Numbered from the stretch's first letter, positions 34,830 to 44,092 are shown. The stretch: DNA of 47,709 nt from an uncultured Bacillaceae bacterium (GCA_937925695.1 CALAMD010000032.1:1-47709); one strand, 5' to 3'. The notes: a model not told the origin generated them from the sequence alone. Made by a program: numbers and translations.

Positions 34830-35669
34830 TTATACGGTTACCTTTTTAGTTAATAAGTAATGACTAAGCCAAATCGATACTCCTGAAATCACTAGACTGA
34901 TAAATATCTGCAAAAAGAAATATTCTATTGGATATAAAAATGGTTTTTGTAACCAAGCAGTAATAATAAACGGTAAGGCAAAGATAACTTGAACTAAAAT
35001 AACATAGATAATACCAAGAACAATTCCCTTTATCCGAAAACTTCTTTCAAACAAAATCGCTGTAAAAACGACAAGCAAAAATATGAATCCAAGTGCATAA
35101 TGGACGACAAAGTCGACAAAGGACAACGGGAAGACAGCCATAAATAGCTTAAACGATTCAAGCATTTCAATGAGTGATAAATCTATTCGAAATTCAAAGG
35201 GTACGACCCATTTAATAATTTGATTTTCAATCGGTAACAAGACAATTTGAATAGCAACTAAACCTAATGTCATTAAAAATATCGCAGTTGCCTTGGCAAA
35301 AAAGATATTGATTCGTGATGTCGGTAACATGAGCAAACGATAAATAAATGTGTTTTTTCCATACCAATCACGATACCAAATGAGAAAAACATAAAACAAC
35401 ATAGCCATTATACATAGGGCTATAGGACCTACAAACCATAGTGAATGAACAACATCATAAAAGGAAATATGTCCATAGTAAGATACATACTCTGAAATCG
35501 TTAAAGATTCCTCATGGATAAATTTTTGCGCTTGATCTAAATAAGACTTTGCCTCGACGTAGGCACCGACAATTTGAGACAGAATTGTAATCCCTATTAG
35601 CGTAAAGTATATTTTACTAAAACGGTTGAGTTCAAAATTTGTTAACTTAAGATATGCTTTCACGCTCAT
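34830..35669 (-). CDS. ABC transporter permease of the YtrA-type operon
   Basis: 279-residue membrane protein with six predicted helices (about 18-38, 70-95, 122-148, 182-205, 212-238, 250-270). It starts with a cytoplasmic VKAYLKLTNFELNRFSKIYF as in YtrC/YtrD-like permeases. It overlaps the ATPase gene by 23 bases. With that ATPase it probably forms the transporter; substrate unknown. Confidence 0.75.
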   Translation of the reverse strand: MSVKAYLKLTNFELNRFSKIYFTLIGITILSQIVGAYVEAKSYLDQAQKFIHEESLTISEYVSYYGHISFYDVVHSLWFVGPIALCIMAMLFYVFLIWYRDWYGKNTFIYRLLMLPTSRINIFFAKATAIFLMTLGLVAIQIVLLPIENQIIKWVVPFEFRIDLSLIEMLESFKLFMAVFPLSFVDFVVHYALGFIFLLVVFTAILFERSFRIKGIVLGIIYVILVQVIFALPFIITAWLQKPFLYPIEYFFLQIFISLVISGVSIWLSHYLLTKKVTV

Positions 35670-36348
35670 AAACCTCCCTCATCACGTCAATGACCGATTT
35701 ACCTTCTGTTTCTCGGACTTCTTCAGCGTTAAACTCTTTAACAACAAGCCCTTCATCTAAAATAACTGCTTTATCGATTAAATGTTCGATGTCCCCAATC
35801 TCATGGGTTGTAATAATAACCCCACGGTCTTCAATTAAATGACTTGTAAATACATCGGCAATTTGTTCTCTACTAAAGATATCAATTCCGGAGAATGGTT
35901 CATCCATTAAAACAAAGTCAACGTCTAGCGCTAAACCAAGAAGCAAGTTTACTTTAGCTGTATTTCCTTTTGATAAATTTGCAATTCGCTCATTGGCATC
36001 AAGTTTAAAAAATTTCAACATCTCATTCGCACGATCTTGGTTCCAACATTGATAAAAATCTTGCATAAACATCATTGCTTCTGAAATTTTCATATGGGGC
36101 AACATCGTAATCGCGTCAGGAACAAAGGTAATCTTTTCATAACTTTCCGGGCGAATAGGTTCACCATTGATAAGAATTTCTCCACTATTTATTGGCGTTA
36201 ACGCCATGATGGAATTAAGAATTGTCGTTTTCCCGACCCCATTAATCCCAATTAAACAAGTAATCTCACCTTTTTTGGCAGTGAATGACACACCTTTTAA
36301 TACTTTTTTAAAGCCAAATCTTTTCGTAATATTTTTAACCTCAATCAT
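35647..36348 (-). CDS. ABC transporter ATP-binding protein (YtrB-like)
   Basis: 233-residue ATPase. Walker A is GINGVGKTT (the second Gly-Val pair is a mild variant), the signature is LSKGNTAKVNLLLGLA, a degenerate LSKGN form seen in GntR-linked transporters, and Walker B is FVLMDEPFSGID. The switch is TTHE. ATG 36348 is preferred over a longer frame because GGAGG stands 8 bases upstream. It begins 14 bases after the regulator stop, so it is cotranscribed with the regulator. Confidence 0.8.
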   Translation of the reverse strand: MIEVKNITKRFGFKKVLKGVSFTAKKGEITCLIGINGVGKTTILNSIMALTPINSGEILINGEPIRPESYEKITFVPDAITMLPHMKISEAMMFMQDFYQCWNQDRANEMLKFFKLDANERIANLSKGNTAKVNLLLGLALDVDFVLMDEPFSGIDIFSREQIADVFTSHLIEDRGVIITTHEIGDIEHLIDKAVILDEGLVVKEFNAEEVRETEGKSVIDVMREVYERESIS

Positions 36349-36362
36349 GTCATGACCTCCAA

Positions 36363-36728
36363 TCAATTATCAGGATAATTTTTTTTAAGCAGTAAAATAG
36401 CTTCATCTAACGGAACATTGATCGATTGAATTGAATCAATAAACGTTTCGACAGCTTGGAGAATTAATTCCTCCCGTACTTCTTTAATGACTGCTTCATC
36501 CTTCGTAATTCGACTTGGCAAGTTTCCTTCTGTAAAAATCAAGCCTTGTTCCTCCATTTCTTTATAAGCTCGTTGGGCTGTATTTGGATTGATTTTTAAT
36601 TTGTTAGCCAACTCCCGGCGTGAAGGAATTTCTTGGCCAGGTTCATATTTTCCATTGGCAATTTGTTCTTTAAAATGCCTAATAACCTGAACGTAAACCG
36701 GTTCACGCTTATTTAATTTTAAGTTCAT
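36363..36728 (-). CDS. GntR-family regulator (YtrA subfamily)
   Basis: 121-residue repressor with an N-terminal winged helix (PVYVQVIRHFKEQIANGKYE, then IPSRRELANKLKINPNTAQR) and a short C-terminal dimerisation tail, the hallmark of the YtrA subfamily. It is the first gene of the transporter operon. Three matching palindromes lie upstream, one within its promoter, so it probably represses itself. In B. subtilis YtrA controls a transporter operon induced by cell-wall antibiotics; a similar signal here is inference. Confidence 0.88.
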   Translation of the reverse strand: MNLKLNKREPVYVQVIRHFKEQIANGKYEPGQEIPSRRELANKLKINPNTAQRAYKEMEEQGLIFTEGNLPSRITKDEAVIKEVREELILQAVETFIDSIQSINVPLDEAILLLKKNYPDN

Positions 36729-36801
36729 AAACCCAACTCCTATTTAATTAATCATTGATGCGACTCTCTGTGAAACACGTGTTTTCATGCAAAAAGACAA
36801 C

Positions 36802-36821
36802 TGTATTAACACATTAATACA
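36802..36821. promoter_or_regulatory. GntR operator 1
   Basis: TGTATTAACACATTAATACA: perfect 8-4-8 inverted repeat of TGTATTAA. It is the site closest to the gene, downstream of the predicted start of transcription. Confidence 0.7.
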
Positions 36822-36837
36822 CCGAGTCGTTAAAAAA

Positions 36838-36857
36838 CGTATTAATCTATTAATACA
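36838..36857. promoter_or_regulatory. GntR operator 2
   Basis: CGTATTAATCTATTAATACA: same 8-4-8 geometry with one outer mismatch. Its centre is 36 bases from operator 1 and 31 from operator 3. Confidence 0.68.
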
Positions 36858-36868
36858 CCGTCTTGTAC

Positions 36869-36899
36869 TGTATTATACACTTAATACAGATTAAGTCAA
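36869..36899 (-). promoter_or_regulatory. Promoter of the GntR-ABC operon with operator 3
   Basis: On minus TTGACT (36894-36899), a 16-base spacer and TATAAT (36872-36877). Operator 3 at 36869-36888 (TGTATTATACACTTAATACA, 8-4-8, one mismatch) covers the -10 and most of the spacer, so bound repressor would block RNA polymerase. I see no clear promoter for the cotF-like gene in 36900-37021. Confidence 0.75.
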
Positions 36900-37038
36900 C
36901 TACTTTTTTAATTTTTTCCAAAAGATCCCCCAATATACAGCATTGATTTTTGCTAAAATAACTGTTCCACTCCATATTTGTATAATTTCCTGAATTCCGC
37001 TCAAAATAATCTCGATCATTATAAAGGAGGTTTGTTCA

Positions 37039-37653
37039 TTGCAACAACAAGATCCACAACAATATACCCAAGGTTCAATGCAAATGCCCTCTAACACGAG
37101 TCATGGTGGGCATGAGTTACTGGATTCCCATGAAACCGTCGGTGGGGTAATAGGCGGGTTGGAGCAATATGTAATATTTTCTGAACATATTCAAGATCAA
37201 GAGTTAAAATCAATAGCACAAAATCATCGTTCTTTCCTTACCCAAATGTACAATACGATTGTCGATACGTTAACATCTGGTAGAGATCCTGCAGTTCCGA
37301 CCCAAAGATATCAAATGAGTCAAAGCAATGAAGTGATTTATGGTATGCAGCCATCCTCTCCAAAAGCGCCATTTCAGTCAGTAAATGAGATTACCGATGA
37401 GTGTATCTCAAGTTATATGCTTGGCATTCTGAAGCAATTATCCGCTGGATTTACGACAACAGCCCTTGAAGCAACCAATCCGGTGTTAAGACGTGTCTAT
37501 GCTGACAGTATTCCAAATTTAATCGAAATGGCTTATGAACTGTTTCTATATCAAAACAAACACCAATATTACCAAGTACCCCAATTAGCTATGCAAGATA
37601 TGCAGACTCTTGCTAATAGCTTTGCGCCGAGTCAAGGTACAATGCCCCACTAA
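37039..37653 (+). CDS. CotF-like spore coat protein
   Basis: 204-residue soluble protein: a Gln-rich start, a His/Gly/Asn segment, then helical regions. HELLDSHETVGGVIGGLEQY and ITDECISSYMLGILKQLSAGFTTTALEATNPVLRRVYAD are typical of the CotF/YhcQ coat family. It supports a spore-forming host. The start is TTG with AAAGGAGG 9 bases upstream. No convincing sporulation sigma site is visible. A strong terminator follows, so it is monocistronic. Confidence 0.8.
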   Translation: MQQQDPQQYTQGSMQMPSNTSHGGHELLDSHETVGGVIGGLEQYVIFSEHIQDQELKSIAQNHRSFLTQMYNTIVDTLTSGRDPAVPTQRYQMSQSNEVIYGMQPSSPKAPFQSVNEITDECISSYMLGILKQLSAGFTTTALEATNPVLRRVYADSIPNLIEMAYELFLYQNKHQYYQVPQLAMQDMQTLANSFAPSQGTMPH

Positions 37654-37693
37654 ATTGTACTAACCATAGCCCACCATAATCTTGTGATCGGCT

Positions 37694-37743
37694 CCCCTTA
37701 AAGTAGGTTTTCTATTTAAAGTCTACTTTAAGGGGTTTTTTTA
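37694..37743 (+). terminator. Terminator of the cotF-like gene
   Basis: CCCCTTAAAGTAG (37694-37706) pairs exactly with 37723-37735, followed by eight T. Confidence 0.9.
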
Positions 37744-37900
37744 TTTGGAAATTTTCTCTAATCTCTTGCCATTCCTTTCCATTGTTATTTTCTTAACAGC
37801 TCATTATAATAAACTTTTGCATCCTATGTTTATGAAGGGATAGGCATTGGTAATAATAGGTAGTTAACAATACAAGTTTAATTTATAGTCCAAAATGCAC

Positions 37901-37929
37901 TTGTATTTGCTATATATTTTCGGTAAAAT
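37901..37929 (+). promoter_or_regulatory. Predicted promoter of the ltaS-like gene
   Basis: TTGTAT (37901-37906), 17-base spacer, TAAAAT (37924-37929). This leaves a leader of about 46 bases. Nothing else is seen in 37744-37900. Confidence 0.6.
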
Positions 37930-37982
37930 TTTATTTTGTGATAAAAAAATAGGGGGATTTAGTCATTCGAGGTGAATTCATA

Positions 37983-39893
37983 ATGAAAAAACTAGTAACA
38001 TCCAAGTATGGATTTTTCTTTTTAGCCGTTTTCTTAATCTGGCTGAAATCCTATTTAACGTATGTTATTGAATTTAATTTAGATATACAAAACACGATGC
38101 AGCAATTTTTGTTAGTGATTAATCCAATTAGTTCGGCCCTTGTATTTTTAGGTATAGCCTTATTTGTTAAAAGCAAACGAGCCGGTGTTTGGATAATCGT
38201 TATCGAAGCATTGATGGGCTTGTTAGTTTATGCAAATGTCGTTTTCTATCGATTTAACACTGATTTTTTAACACTACCTGTTCTCACACAAACTAGTAAT
38301 TTTGCTAGCTTAGGTGGTAGCATTATTGATCTAATGCAATGGACAGACCTATTTTACACTATTGACATCATCATTTTAGTTAGTTGTTATGTATGGGGTA
38401 AGAAAGATTGGTCAGTCCATCCCGTTAGTTTTAAAAAACCAGCGGTCATTTTATTAACTGGAGTGTTCATTTTTATCGTCAATCTAAACTTAGCCGAATC
38501 AGATCGACCTCAGTTATTACAACGTACCTTTGACCGTAATTATATCGTTAAATATTTAGGTATCTATAACTTTGCCATATATGATACGATCCAAAGTTTA
38601 CAAACTTCAACACAGCGAGTCTTAGCAGACAGTGATGATATTACTGAAGTTGAGAATTATACGAAATTTAAATATGCAGAACCTGATCCTGAATTATTCG
38701 GTATCGCTGAAGGTAAAAATATTATTAAAATTCATTTAGAGTCTTTCCAATCATTTTTAATAGATTTTGAGCTTCATGGTGAAGAAGTAACACCATTTTT
38801 AAATTCCCTTGTGCGTGATAAAGACTTTACGTATTTTGAGAACTTTTTCCATCAAACAGAACAAGGGAAAACAGCTGATGCTGAATTACTTGTTAATACA
38901 TCCTTGTATGGCTTACCACAAGGTGCAGCTTTTGTTACAAAGGGAACAAACACATACCAATCATTTTCAGCTATAATTGGTCAGAAACAAGGCTATACAA
39001 GTGCTGTATTTCATGGTGATAGTAAATCATTTTGGAATCGCGATGAAATTTATAAACAATTTGCAATTGATAAGTTTTTTGATGATACGTATTACGATAT
39101 GAGTGATGAGCAAGTGATTAATTATGGTTTAAAAGATAAACCGTTTTTTGAAGAATCAATGCCATATCTTACATCGCTTCCAGAACCATTTTACGCCCAT
39201 TTAATGACGTTAACCCATCACCATCCATATATCATTGATGCAGAAGAAGCAACGATTGAAAAAGCATCAACTGGTAGTGGATCAGTCGATCGGTATTTCC
39301 AAACCGCTCGTTATTTAGACGAAGCTTTAGAACAATTCTTTATTGACATAAAGGAAGCCGGTCTTTATGATGATTCGATCATTGTCCTTTATGGTGATCA
39401 TTACGGAATTTCTGAAAACCACAATAAGGCAATGAGTAAGTTATTCGGTGAGGAAATGACTGCATTTAAAAATGCGCAACTACAACGGGTGCCGTTTATC
39501 ATTAAAATCCCTGGTGTAGAAGGAAAAGGTATTGTCGATGAGTATGCCGGCCAAGTAGACGTTATGCCGACGTTATTACACTTACTCGGTATTGATGCCC
39601 AAGATTATATCGTCTTTGGAACAGATATGTTCTCTCAAGAACGTCCAGAATATGTAGCTTTTCGTAATGGCGATTTTGTCACACCTGGTTTTACCATGGT
39701 GAAAGGCAAATTTTATGATAATGCAACAGGTGAAGAAATCGAACCAACTGGGGAAATGATTGCTGTTAAAGAAAGAGTCCAAGAAGAACTTGAGTTATCT
39801 GATAAAGTCCTTCACGGTGATTTATTAAGATTTTATACCCCAACCGAGGATTGGGTACCTGTTGATCCAACTGAATACTTTTATGGGAATTAA
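37983..39893 (+). CDS. Lipoteichoic acid synthase family protein
   Basis: 636-residue membrane enzyme that transfers glycerol phosphate from phosphatidylglycerol. Five transmembrane helices occupy about residues 8-170. The extracellular sulfatase-like domain follows. The nucleophile Thr is at about 297 in QGKTADAE (most relatives have GKTSDAE), and metal ligands are Glu253 (HLESFQ) and the Asp-His pair in YGDHYG; THHHPY holds another conserved His. GAGGTG precedes the ATG by 8 bases. Bacilli have several paralogues (LtaS, YfnI, YqgS, YvgJ), and I cannot tell which this is. Confidence 0.88.
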   Translation: MKKLVTSKYGFFFLAVFLIWLKSYLTYVIEFNLDIQNTMQQFLLVINPISSALVFLGIALFVKSKRAGVWIIVIEALMGLLVYANVVFYRFNTDFLTLPVLTQTSNFASLGGSIIDLMQWTDLFYTIDIIILVSCYVWGKKDWSVHPVSFKKPAVILLTGVFIFIVNLNLAESDRPQLLQRTFDRNYIVKYLGIYNFAIYDTIQSLQTSTQRVLADSDDITEVENYTKFKYAEPDPELFGIAEGKNIIKIHLESFQSFLIDFELHGEEVTPFLNSLVRDKDFTYFENFFHQTEQGKTADAELLVNTSLYGLPQGAAFVTKGTNTYQSFSAIIGQKQGYTSAVFHGDSKSFWNRDEIYKQFAIDKFFDDTYYDMSDEQVINYGLKDKPFFEESMPYLTSLPEPFYAHLMTLTHHHPYIIDAEEATIEKASTGSGSVDRYFQTARYLDEALEQFFIDIKEAGLYDDSIIVLYGDHYGISENHNKAMSKLFGEEMTAFKNAQLQRVPFIIKIPGVEGKGIVDEYAGQVDVMPTLLHLLGIDAQDYIVFGTDMFSQERPEYVAFRNGDFVTPGFTMVKGKFYDNATGEEIEPTGEMIAVKERVQEELELSDKVLHGDLLRFYTPTEDWVPVDPTEYFYGN

Positions 39894-39927
39894 AAAAAGA
39901 GCAATGTGTATCATTGCTCTTTTTTTG
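39891..39927. terminator. Bidirectional terminator between ltaS-like and ilvA genes
   Basis: AGAGCAATG (39898-39906) and CATTGCTCT (39912-39920) with seven T on plus and seven A before it, so it serves both converging units. Confidence 0.9.
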
Positions 39928-39931
39928 ACTT

Positions 39932-40918
39932 TTAAGCTGGGAAGTGTATATCATCAGCAAGCCTTTGGATCCTTGGGATTGTACTTATATCCATATTGCC
40001 TCCACTAATGATAATACCACAATGTCGTGATTTTATATGTTTGTTATGGGCAAATAGTGCCGCTAAAGCTGCTGCACCTGCACCTTCAACAAGCGTTTTA
40101 TTCCTCTCTAACATATAAAGTATCGTTGCCGCAATTTCCTCATCTGTGACCGTTACAATGTCATCTACATATTCCTCAATGATCTCTGAAGTAAGCTTTC
40201 CAGGTTCTTTGACATCTATGCCCTCGGCAATCGTTCCGGTGTAATGGGAGTTGTTAAAACTTAATTTGTGATATTTCCTATACATGGCACATGAACTGCT
40301 TGCTTGTACGCCAATTACCCGAATATTTCGATTGACATATTTCGCTGCAACAGCAATGCCACTAATTAAGCCTCCACCACCAATTGGAACAATAAAAGTA
40401 TCAATACGATCCTCTTGCCTTAGCATTTCCATCGCAATGGTTCCCTGGCCTGCCATAACATCATAATCATCAAAAGGATGAACGTAGACAGCACCTGTTT
40501 GTAACTGATGTTTTAATGAGGCTTCATAAGCTTCTTGGAATGAAGCACCTGTTAGCACAACGTCTGCCCCATAGTTTTTCGTTGCTTCTACCTTTGCATG
40601 CGGCGTCTTTTCAGGCATATAAATGGTTGCTTTGACACCCAATTTCGTAGAGGCATAGGCAACTCCTTGGGCGTGATTACCTGCAGAGGCTGTAATCACT
40701 CCTTTTTCCAGTTGCTTATCCGACAATTGCATTAACTTAAAGGTCGCACCTCTAAACTTGAAAGCACCAGTTTTTTGCTGATTTTCCATTTTAAAATAGA
40801 CATGTTTTCCGACAATATTATTTGTCGTTTCTGATGTAACTAATGGTGTTCGATGAACGATGGGTGTCAAACGCTCCATCGCTTGATGAACTTTCTCACC
40901 TGTTAATAAATTCCCAAT
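39932..40918 (-). CDS. ilvA: Threonine ammonia-lyase, short form
   Basis: PLP enzyme making 2-oxobutanoate for isoleucine. The PLP lysine lies in QKTGAFKFRGA, with SAGNHAQGVA, PIGGGGLISG and late GAGAAALAALF. It has 328 residues and no C-terminal ACT-like domain, so it is the short TdcB type. The first ATG (40879) would cut the usual N-terminal helix and lacks a ribosome binding site. The frame continues to an ATT at 40916-40918 with GAGGAG 9 bases upstream, giving the family-like opening GNLLTGEKVHQAMERLTPIV. I therefore propose an ATT start. It follows leuD by 37 bases and ends the operon. Confidence 0.8.
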   Translation of the reverse strand: MGNLLTGEKVHQAMERLTPIVHRTPLVTSETTNNIVGKHVYFKMENQQKTGAFKFRGATFKLMQLSDKQLEKGVITASAGNHAQGVAYASTKLGVKATIYMPEKTPHAKVEATKNYGADVVLTGASFQEAYEASLKHQLQTGAVYVHPFDDYDVMAGQGTIAMEMLRQEDRIDTFIVPIGGGGLISGIAVAAKYVNRNIRVIGVQASSSCAMYRKYHKLSFNNSHYTGTIAEGIDVKEPGKLTSEIIEEYVDDIVTVTDEEIAATILYMLERNKTLVEGAGAAALAALFAHNKHIKSRHCGIIISGGNMDISTIPRIQRLADDIHFPA

Positions 40919-40955
40919 TGATCCACACTCCTCAGTTTTTACTAGTACTCAATTT

Positions 40956-41543
40956 CTATGATAACATTCTCTGTTCATAGGCTGCAATTTTATCTTCGTG
41001 TTGTAATGTTAATGCTATTTCATCCCATCCATTTATTAAATTTTGACGATGATAATCTGGGATATGGAACGATACTTCATGTTGATTCTGATCTGTAATC
41101 GTCTGATTGATTAAATCAACTGTTAATGTTAGCTCAGATTCTTCCGCCTGCTTCATCCACTGATCTATTTGTTCACGATCTAATTCAATTGGTACAATCC
41201 CATTTTTTAATGAGTTGTTATGAAAAATATCAGCAAAACTTGGCGCAATAATTACCCGAAATCCATAATCCAATAATGACCATGGTGCGTGTTCTCGCGA
41301 AGAACCACAACCAAAGTTTTCGCCTGTTAATAAAATCGTGGCATCTTTGTATTTAGGATCATTCATGGCGAAGTCTGGACGTAAATTCCCATCATCGTCA
41401 TAACGCCAATGGTAGAAAAGAAATTGACCAAAACCAGTACGTTCGATTCTCTTTAGAAATTGTTTTGGAATAATCTGGTCTGTATCTACATTATCTCGAT
41501 TTAACGGACAAACAATACCTGTATGTTTTTTAATTGGTTCCAT
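40956..41543 (-). CDS. leuD: 3-isopropylmalate dehydratase small subunit
   Basis: 195-residue swivel subunit that with LeuC isomerises 2- to 3-isopropylmalate. NVDTDQIIPKQFLKRIERTG and GENFGCGSSREHAPW are the family motifs. It begins 14 bases after the leuC stop, behind AGGAGGT. Confidence 0.96.
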   Translation of the reverse strand: MEPIKKHTGIVCPLNRDNVDTDQIIPKQFLKRIERTGFGQFLFYHWRYDDDGNLRPDFAMNDPKYKDATILLTGENFGCGSSREHAPWSLLDYGFRVIIAPSFADIFHNNSLKNGIVPIELDREQIDQWMKQAEESELTLTVDLINQTITDQNQHEVSFHIPDYHRQNLINGWDEIALTLQHEDKIAAYEQRMLS

Positions 41544-41557
41544 TTTCTACCTACCTC

Positions 41558-42964
41558 CTAATTTAGGACCCCGGTGTATTTTCGAATATCAACGAAGTGT
41601 CCTTCAATTGCGGCTGCTGCTGCCATTTCTGGACTCACTAAGTGTGTTCTTGCACCATTTCCTTGGCGTCCTTCAAAATTTCGGTTTGACGTTGATGCAC
41701 ATCTTCCGCCTGGCGGTACAACATCATCATTCATCGCCAAACACATACTACATCCTGCATCACGCCACTCAAAACCAGCGTCTTTAAAAATTTGATCAAT
41801 GCCTTCCTGTTCAGCTTGCATTTTCACAAGGAATGATCCAGGAACGACAATAGCACGAACATTTGGATGGACTTTTCTTCCTTTCACGATTTCAGCAGCT
41901 TTTCTCAAATCACTTAAACGTGAATTTGTGCATGACCCGATAAATACATGATCAATTTTAATTGACGAGATAGGTTGATTTTCTTCTAATCCCATATATT
42001 CTAAAGCGCGTTTTGTTCCCTCTTTATCCTCTACTTCATCGAGGCTTGGTGTTCTACCAGTGACTGGAGCACCCATACTTGGATTTGTCCCCCAAGTAAC
42101 TTGTGGTTCAATTTCGCTAGCATCTATCGTGATGGTTTTGTCATATTCAGCGCCTTCATCAGTAGCTAATGCAAGCCACTCTTCAGCTAGCTGATCAAAC
42201 TTTTTACCAATTGGCACATATCTGCGACCCTTTAAGTAATCAACTGTCGTTTCATCAGGACTGATTAATCCTGCTCTTGCACCTGCTTCAATGGACATAT
42301 TACAGATTGTCATCCGCTCTTCCATGGACAGTTTTCTGATCGCTTCACCTGTATATTCAATAATATAGCCAGTTCCGATTTTCACACCGTATTTGGCAAT
42401 AATAGCTAAAATTAAATCCTTTGCTGCTACTCCTGGCCCTAAATCACCTTCAACATGAACATTCAATGTTTTTGGACGATCTTGCCATAATGTTTGTGTG
42501 GCTAGCACATGCTCTACTTCACTTGTTCCAATACCAAAAGCTAATGCGCCAAATGCACCGTGTGTTGATGTATGACTATCTCCACAGACAATTGTTTTTC
42601 CTGGTTGGGTTAGACCAAGTTGTGGACCAATGACATGGACAATTCCCTGATCAGGGTGATGCATGTCTGCTAATTCAATTCCATATTCTTCACAGTTCTT
42701 CTTCAATGTTTCCATTTGAATTCGCGATGTTTCATCTTTAACAATATGACGATTTTGTGTAGGAACGTTATGGTCCATCGTGGCATAAGTTAAATCCGGA
42801 CGACGGACGCGACGATTTTTTAGACGTAACCCTTCAAAGGCCTGCGGAGAAGTCACTTCATGAACCAAATGCAAATCAATATAAAGTAAATCTGGCATCC
42901 CTTCTTCTGAATGCACGACATGTTTTTCCCAAATTTTCTCAACAATTGTTTTTGGTTTTCCCAT
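41558..42964 (-). CDS. leuC: 3-isopropylmalate dehydratase large subunit
   Basis: 468-residue aconitase-type enzyme with a [4Fe-4S] cluster. Cluster cysteines are in IVCGDSHTSTHGAFG, GSCTNSR and DAGCSMCLAMN; PGGRCASTSNRNFEGRQG is the substrate loop. It works with LeuD. The start is 16 bases after the leuB stop, with GGAGG upstream. Confidence 0.96.
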   Translation of the reverse strand: MGKPKTIVEKIWEKHVVHSEEGMPDLLYIDLHLVHEVTSPQAFEGLRLKNRRVRRPDLTYATMDHNVPTQNRHIVKDETSRIQMETLKKNCEEYGIELADMHHPDQGIVHVIGPQLGLTQPGKTIVCGDSHTSTHGAFGALAFGIGTSEVEHVLATQTLWQDRPKTLNVHVEGDLGPGVAAKDLILAIIAKYGVKIGTGYIIEYTGEAIRKLSMEERMTICNMSIEAGARAGLISPDETTVDYLKGRRYVPIGKKFDQLAEEWLALATDEGAEYDKTITIDASEIEPQVTWGTNPSMGAPVTGRTPSLDEVEDKEGTKRALEYMGLEENQPISSIKIDHVFIGSCTNSRLSDLRKAAEIVKGRKVHPNVRAIVVPGSFLVKMQAEQEGIDQIFKDAGFEWRDAGCSMCLAMNDDVVPPGGRCASTSNRNFEGRQGNGARTHLVSPEMAAAAAIEGHFVDIRKYTGVLN

Positions 42965-42980
42965 TTCATGACACCTCCAC

Positions 42981-44063
42981 TTATTCTGACATATTATTAA
43001 TCTCGTTTAAGACAACCTCAGTCATTTCTTTCGTACCAACTTTTGTACCATTTTCTATATATAAATCGGCTGTGTAATAACCTTTATTCAATGCTTCTAC
43101 AACAGCTGTTTCAATCACATCTGCTTCAGCATTCAGATGAAAAGAGTAACGTAGCATTAATGCAGCTGATAAAATCATGGCTAGCGGATTGGCAATACCT
43201 TTTCCAGCAATGTCTGGTGCCGATCCATGCACTGGTTCATAAAGACCTAAGCCATCAGAACGTAAACTCGCTGAAGGCAACATCCCTAATGAACCAGTTA
43301 GTACTGATGCTTCATCACTCAAAATATCACCAAATAAGTTCTCTGTAACAATCACATCAAACTGAGTCGGATTTGTGATTAGTTTCATCGCAGCAGCGTC
43401 AACGAGTAAATGTTCAACTTCAACATCAGGATATGCTGCACTTTTTTCTTCGACAATTTCACGCCATAATCTACTAGATTCAAGGACATTTGCTTTATCA
43501 ACAGAAGTCAAACGTTTATTGCGAATACGCGCTGCTTCAAAGGCATACTCTACAATTCTTTCAATTTCATGACGCGTATAATAAAGTGTATCAACGACCG
43601 CCTGGTTGTTTTCTCTTCGTTCACTAGGTTTTCCAAAATATAGTCCACCAGTTAATTCACGAATAATCAATATGTCGCTACCTTTAATGACTTCTTCCTT
43701 TAAGGGTGAAGCGTGCAATAACGGTGCAAAACCTTTAATTGGCCGAAGATTGGCAAACAACCCTAATGATTTACGTATCGCTAATAATCCTCTTTCAGGC
43801 CTAATTTCTGGCGGAAGATTATCCCACTTTTCACCGCCTACTGCACCTAAAAGGATAGCGTCAGCTTCTTGACAAGCCTCTAGCGTAGACTTAGGTAATG
43901 GCTCCCCAAATTCATCGATCGCTGCTCCGCCAATGGCATGACGTGAAAAAGTAAACTGATGTCCAAACTTATCTGCTACGGCTGTTAACACTTGTTCTGC
44001 AGAGTCAATGATTTCTCTCCCAATACCATCACCGGGAAGTAAAACAATTTGTTTCGTCAACAA
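42981..44063 (-). CDS. leuB: 3-isopropylmalate dehydrogenase
   Basis: 360-residue NAD-dependent decarboxylating dehydrogenase. LLPGDGIGREI, GAVGGEKWD, IIRELTGGLYFG, TENLFGDILSDEAS and EPVHGSAPDIAGKGIANP cover nucleotide, metal and substrate sites. It lies 29 bases after leuA with GAGGAGG upstream. Confidence 0.96.
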   Translation of the reverse strand: MLTKQIVLLPGDGIGREIIDSAEQVLTAVADKFGHQFTFSRHAIGGAAIDEFGEPLPKSTLEACQEADAILLGAVGGEKWDNLPPEIRPERGLLAIRKSLGLFANLRPIKGFAPLLHASPLKEEVIKGSDILIIRELTGGLYFGKPSERRENNQAVVDTLYYTRHEIERIVEYAFEAARIRNKRLTSVDKANVLESSRLWREIVEEKSAAYPDVEVEHLLVDAAAMKLITNPTQFDVIVTENLFGDILSDEASVLTGSLGMLPSASLRSDGLGLYEPVHGSAPDIAGKGIANPLAMILSAALMLRYSFHLNAEADVIETAVVEALNKGYYTADLYIENGTKVGTKEMTEVVLNEINNMSE

Positions 44064-44092
44064 CTTCCCTCCTCATCTATGACAATAGTTAT

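Noticed and set aside
36950..37021. Sporulation sigma-E/K promoter before the cotF-like gene
   Set aside because: CATATTTGTA resembles the -10 but the spacing of conserved bases is off by one and no matching -35 is present.
43043..43348. Plus-strand frame of 101 codons inside leuB
   Set aside because: Antisense shadow of a complete, well-conserved gene; low-complexity Leu/Gln content reflects complementary codons.
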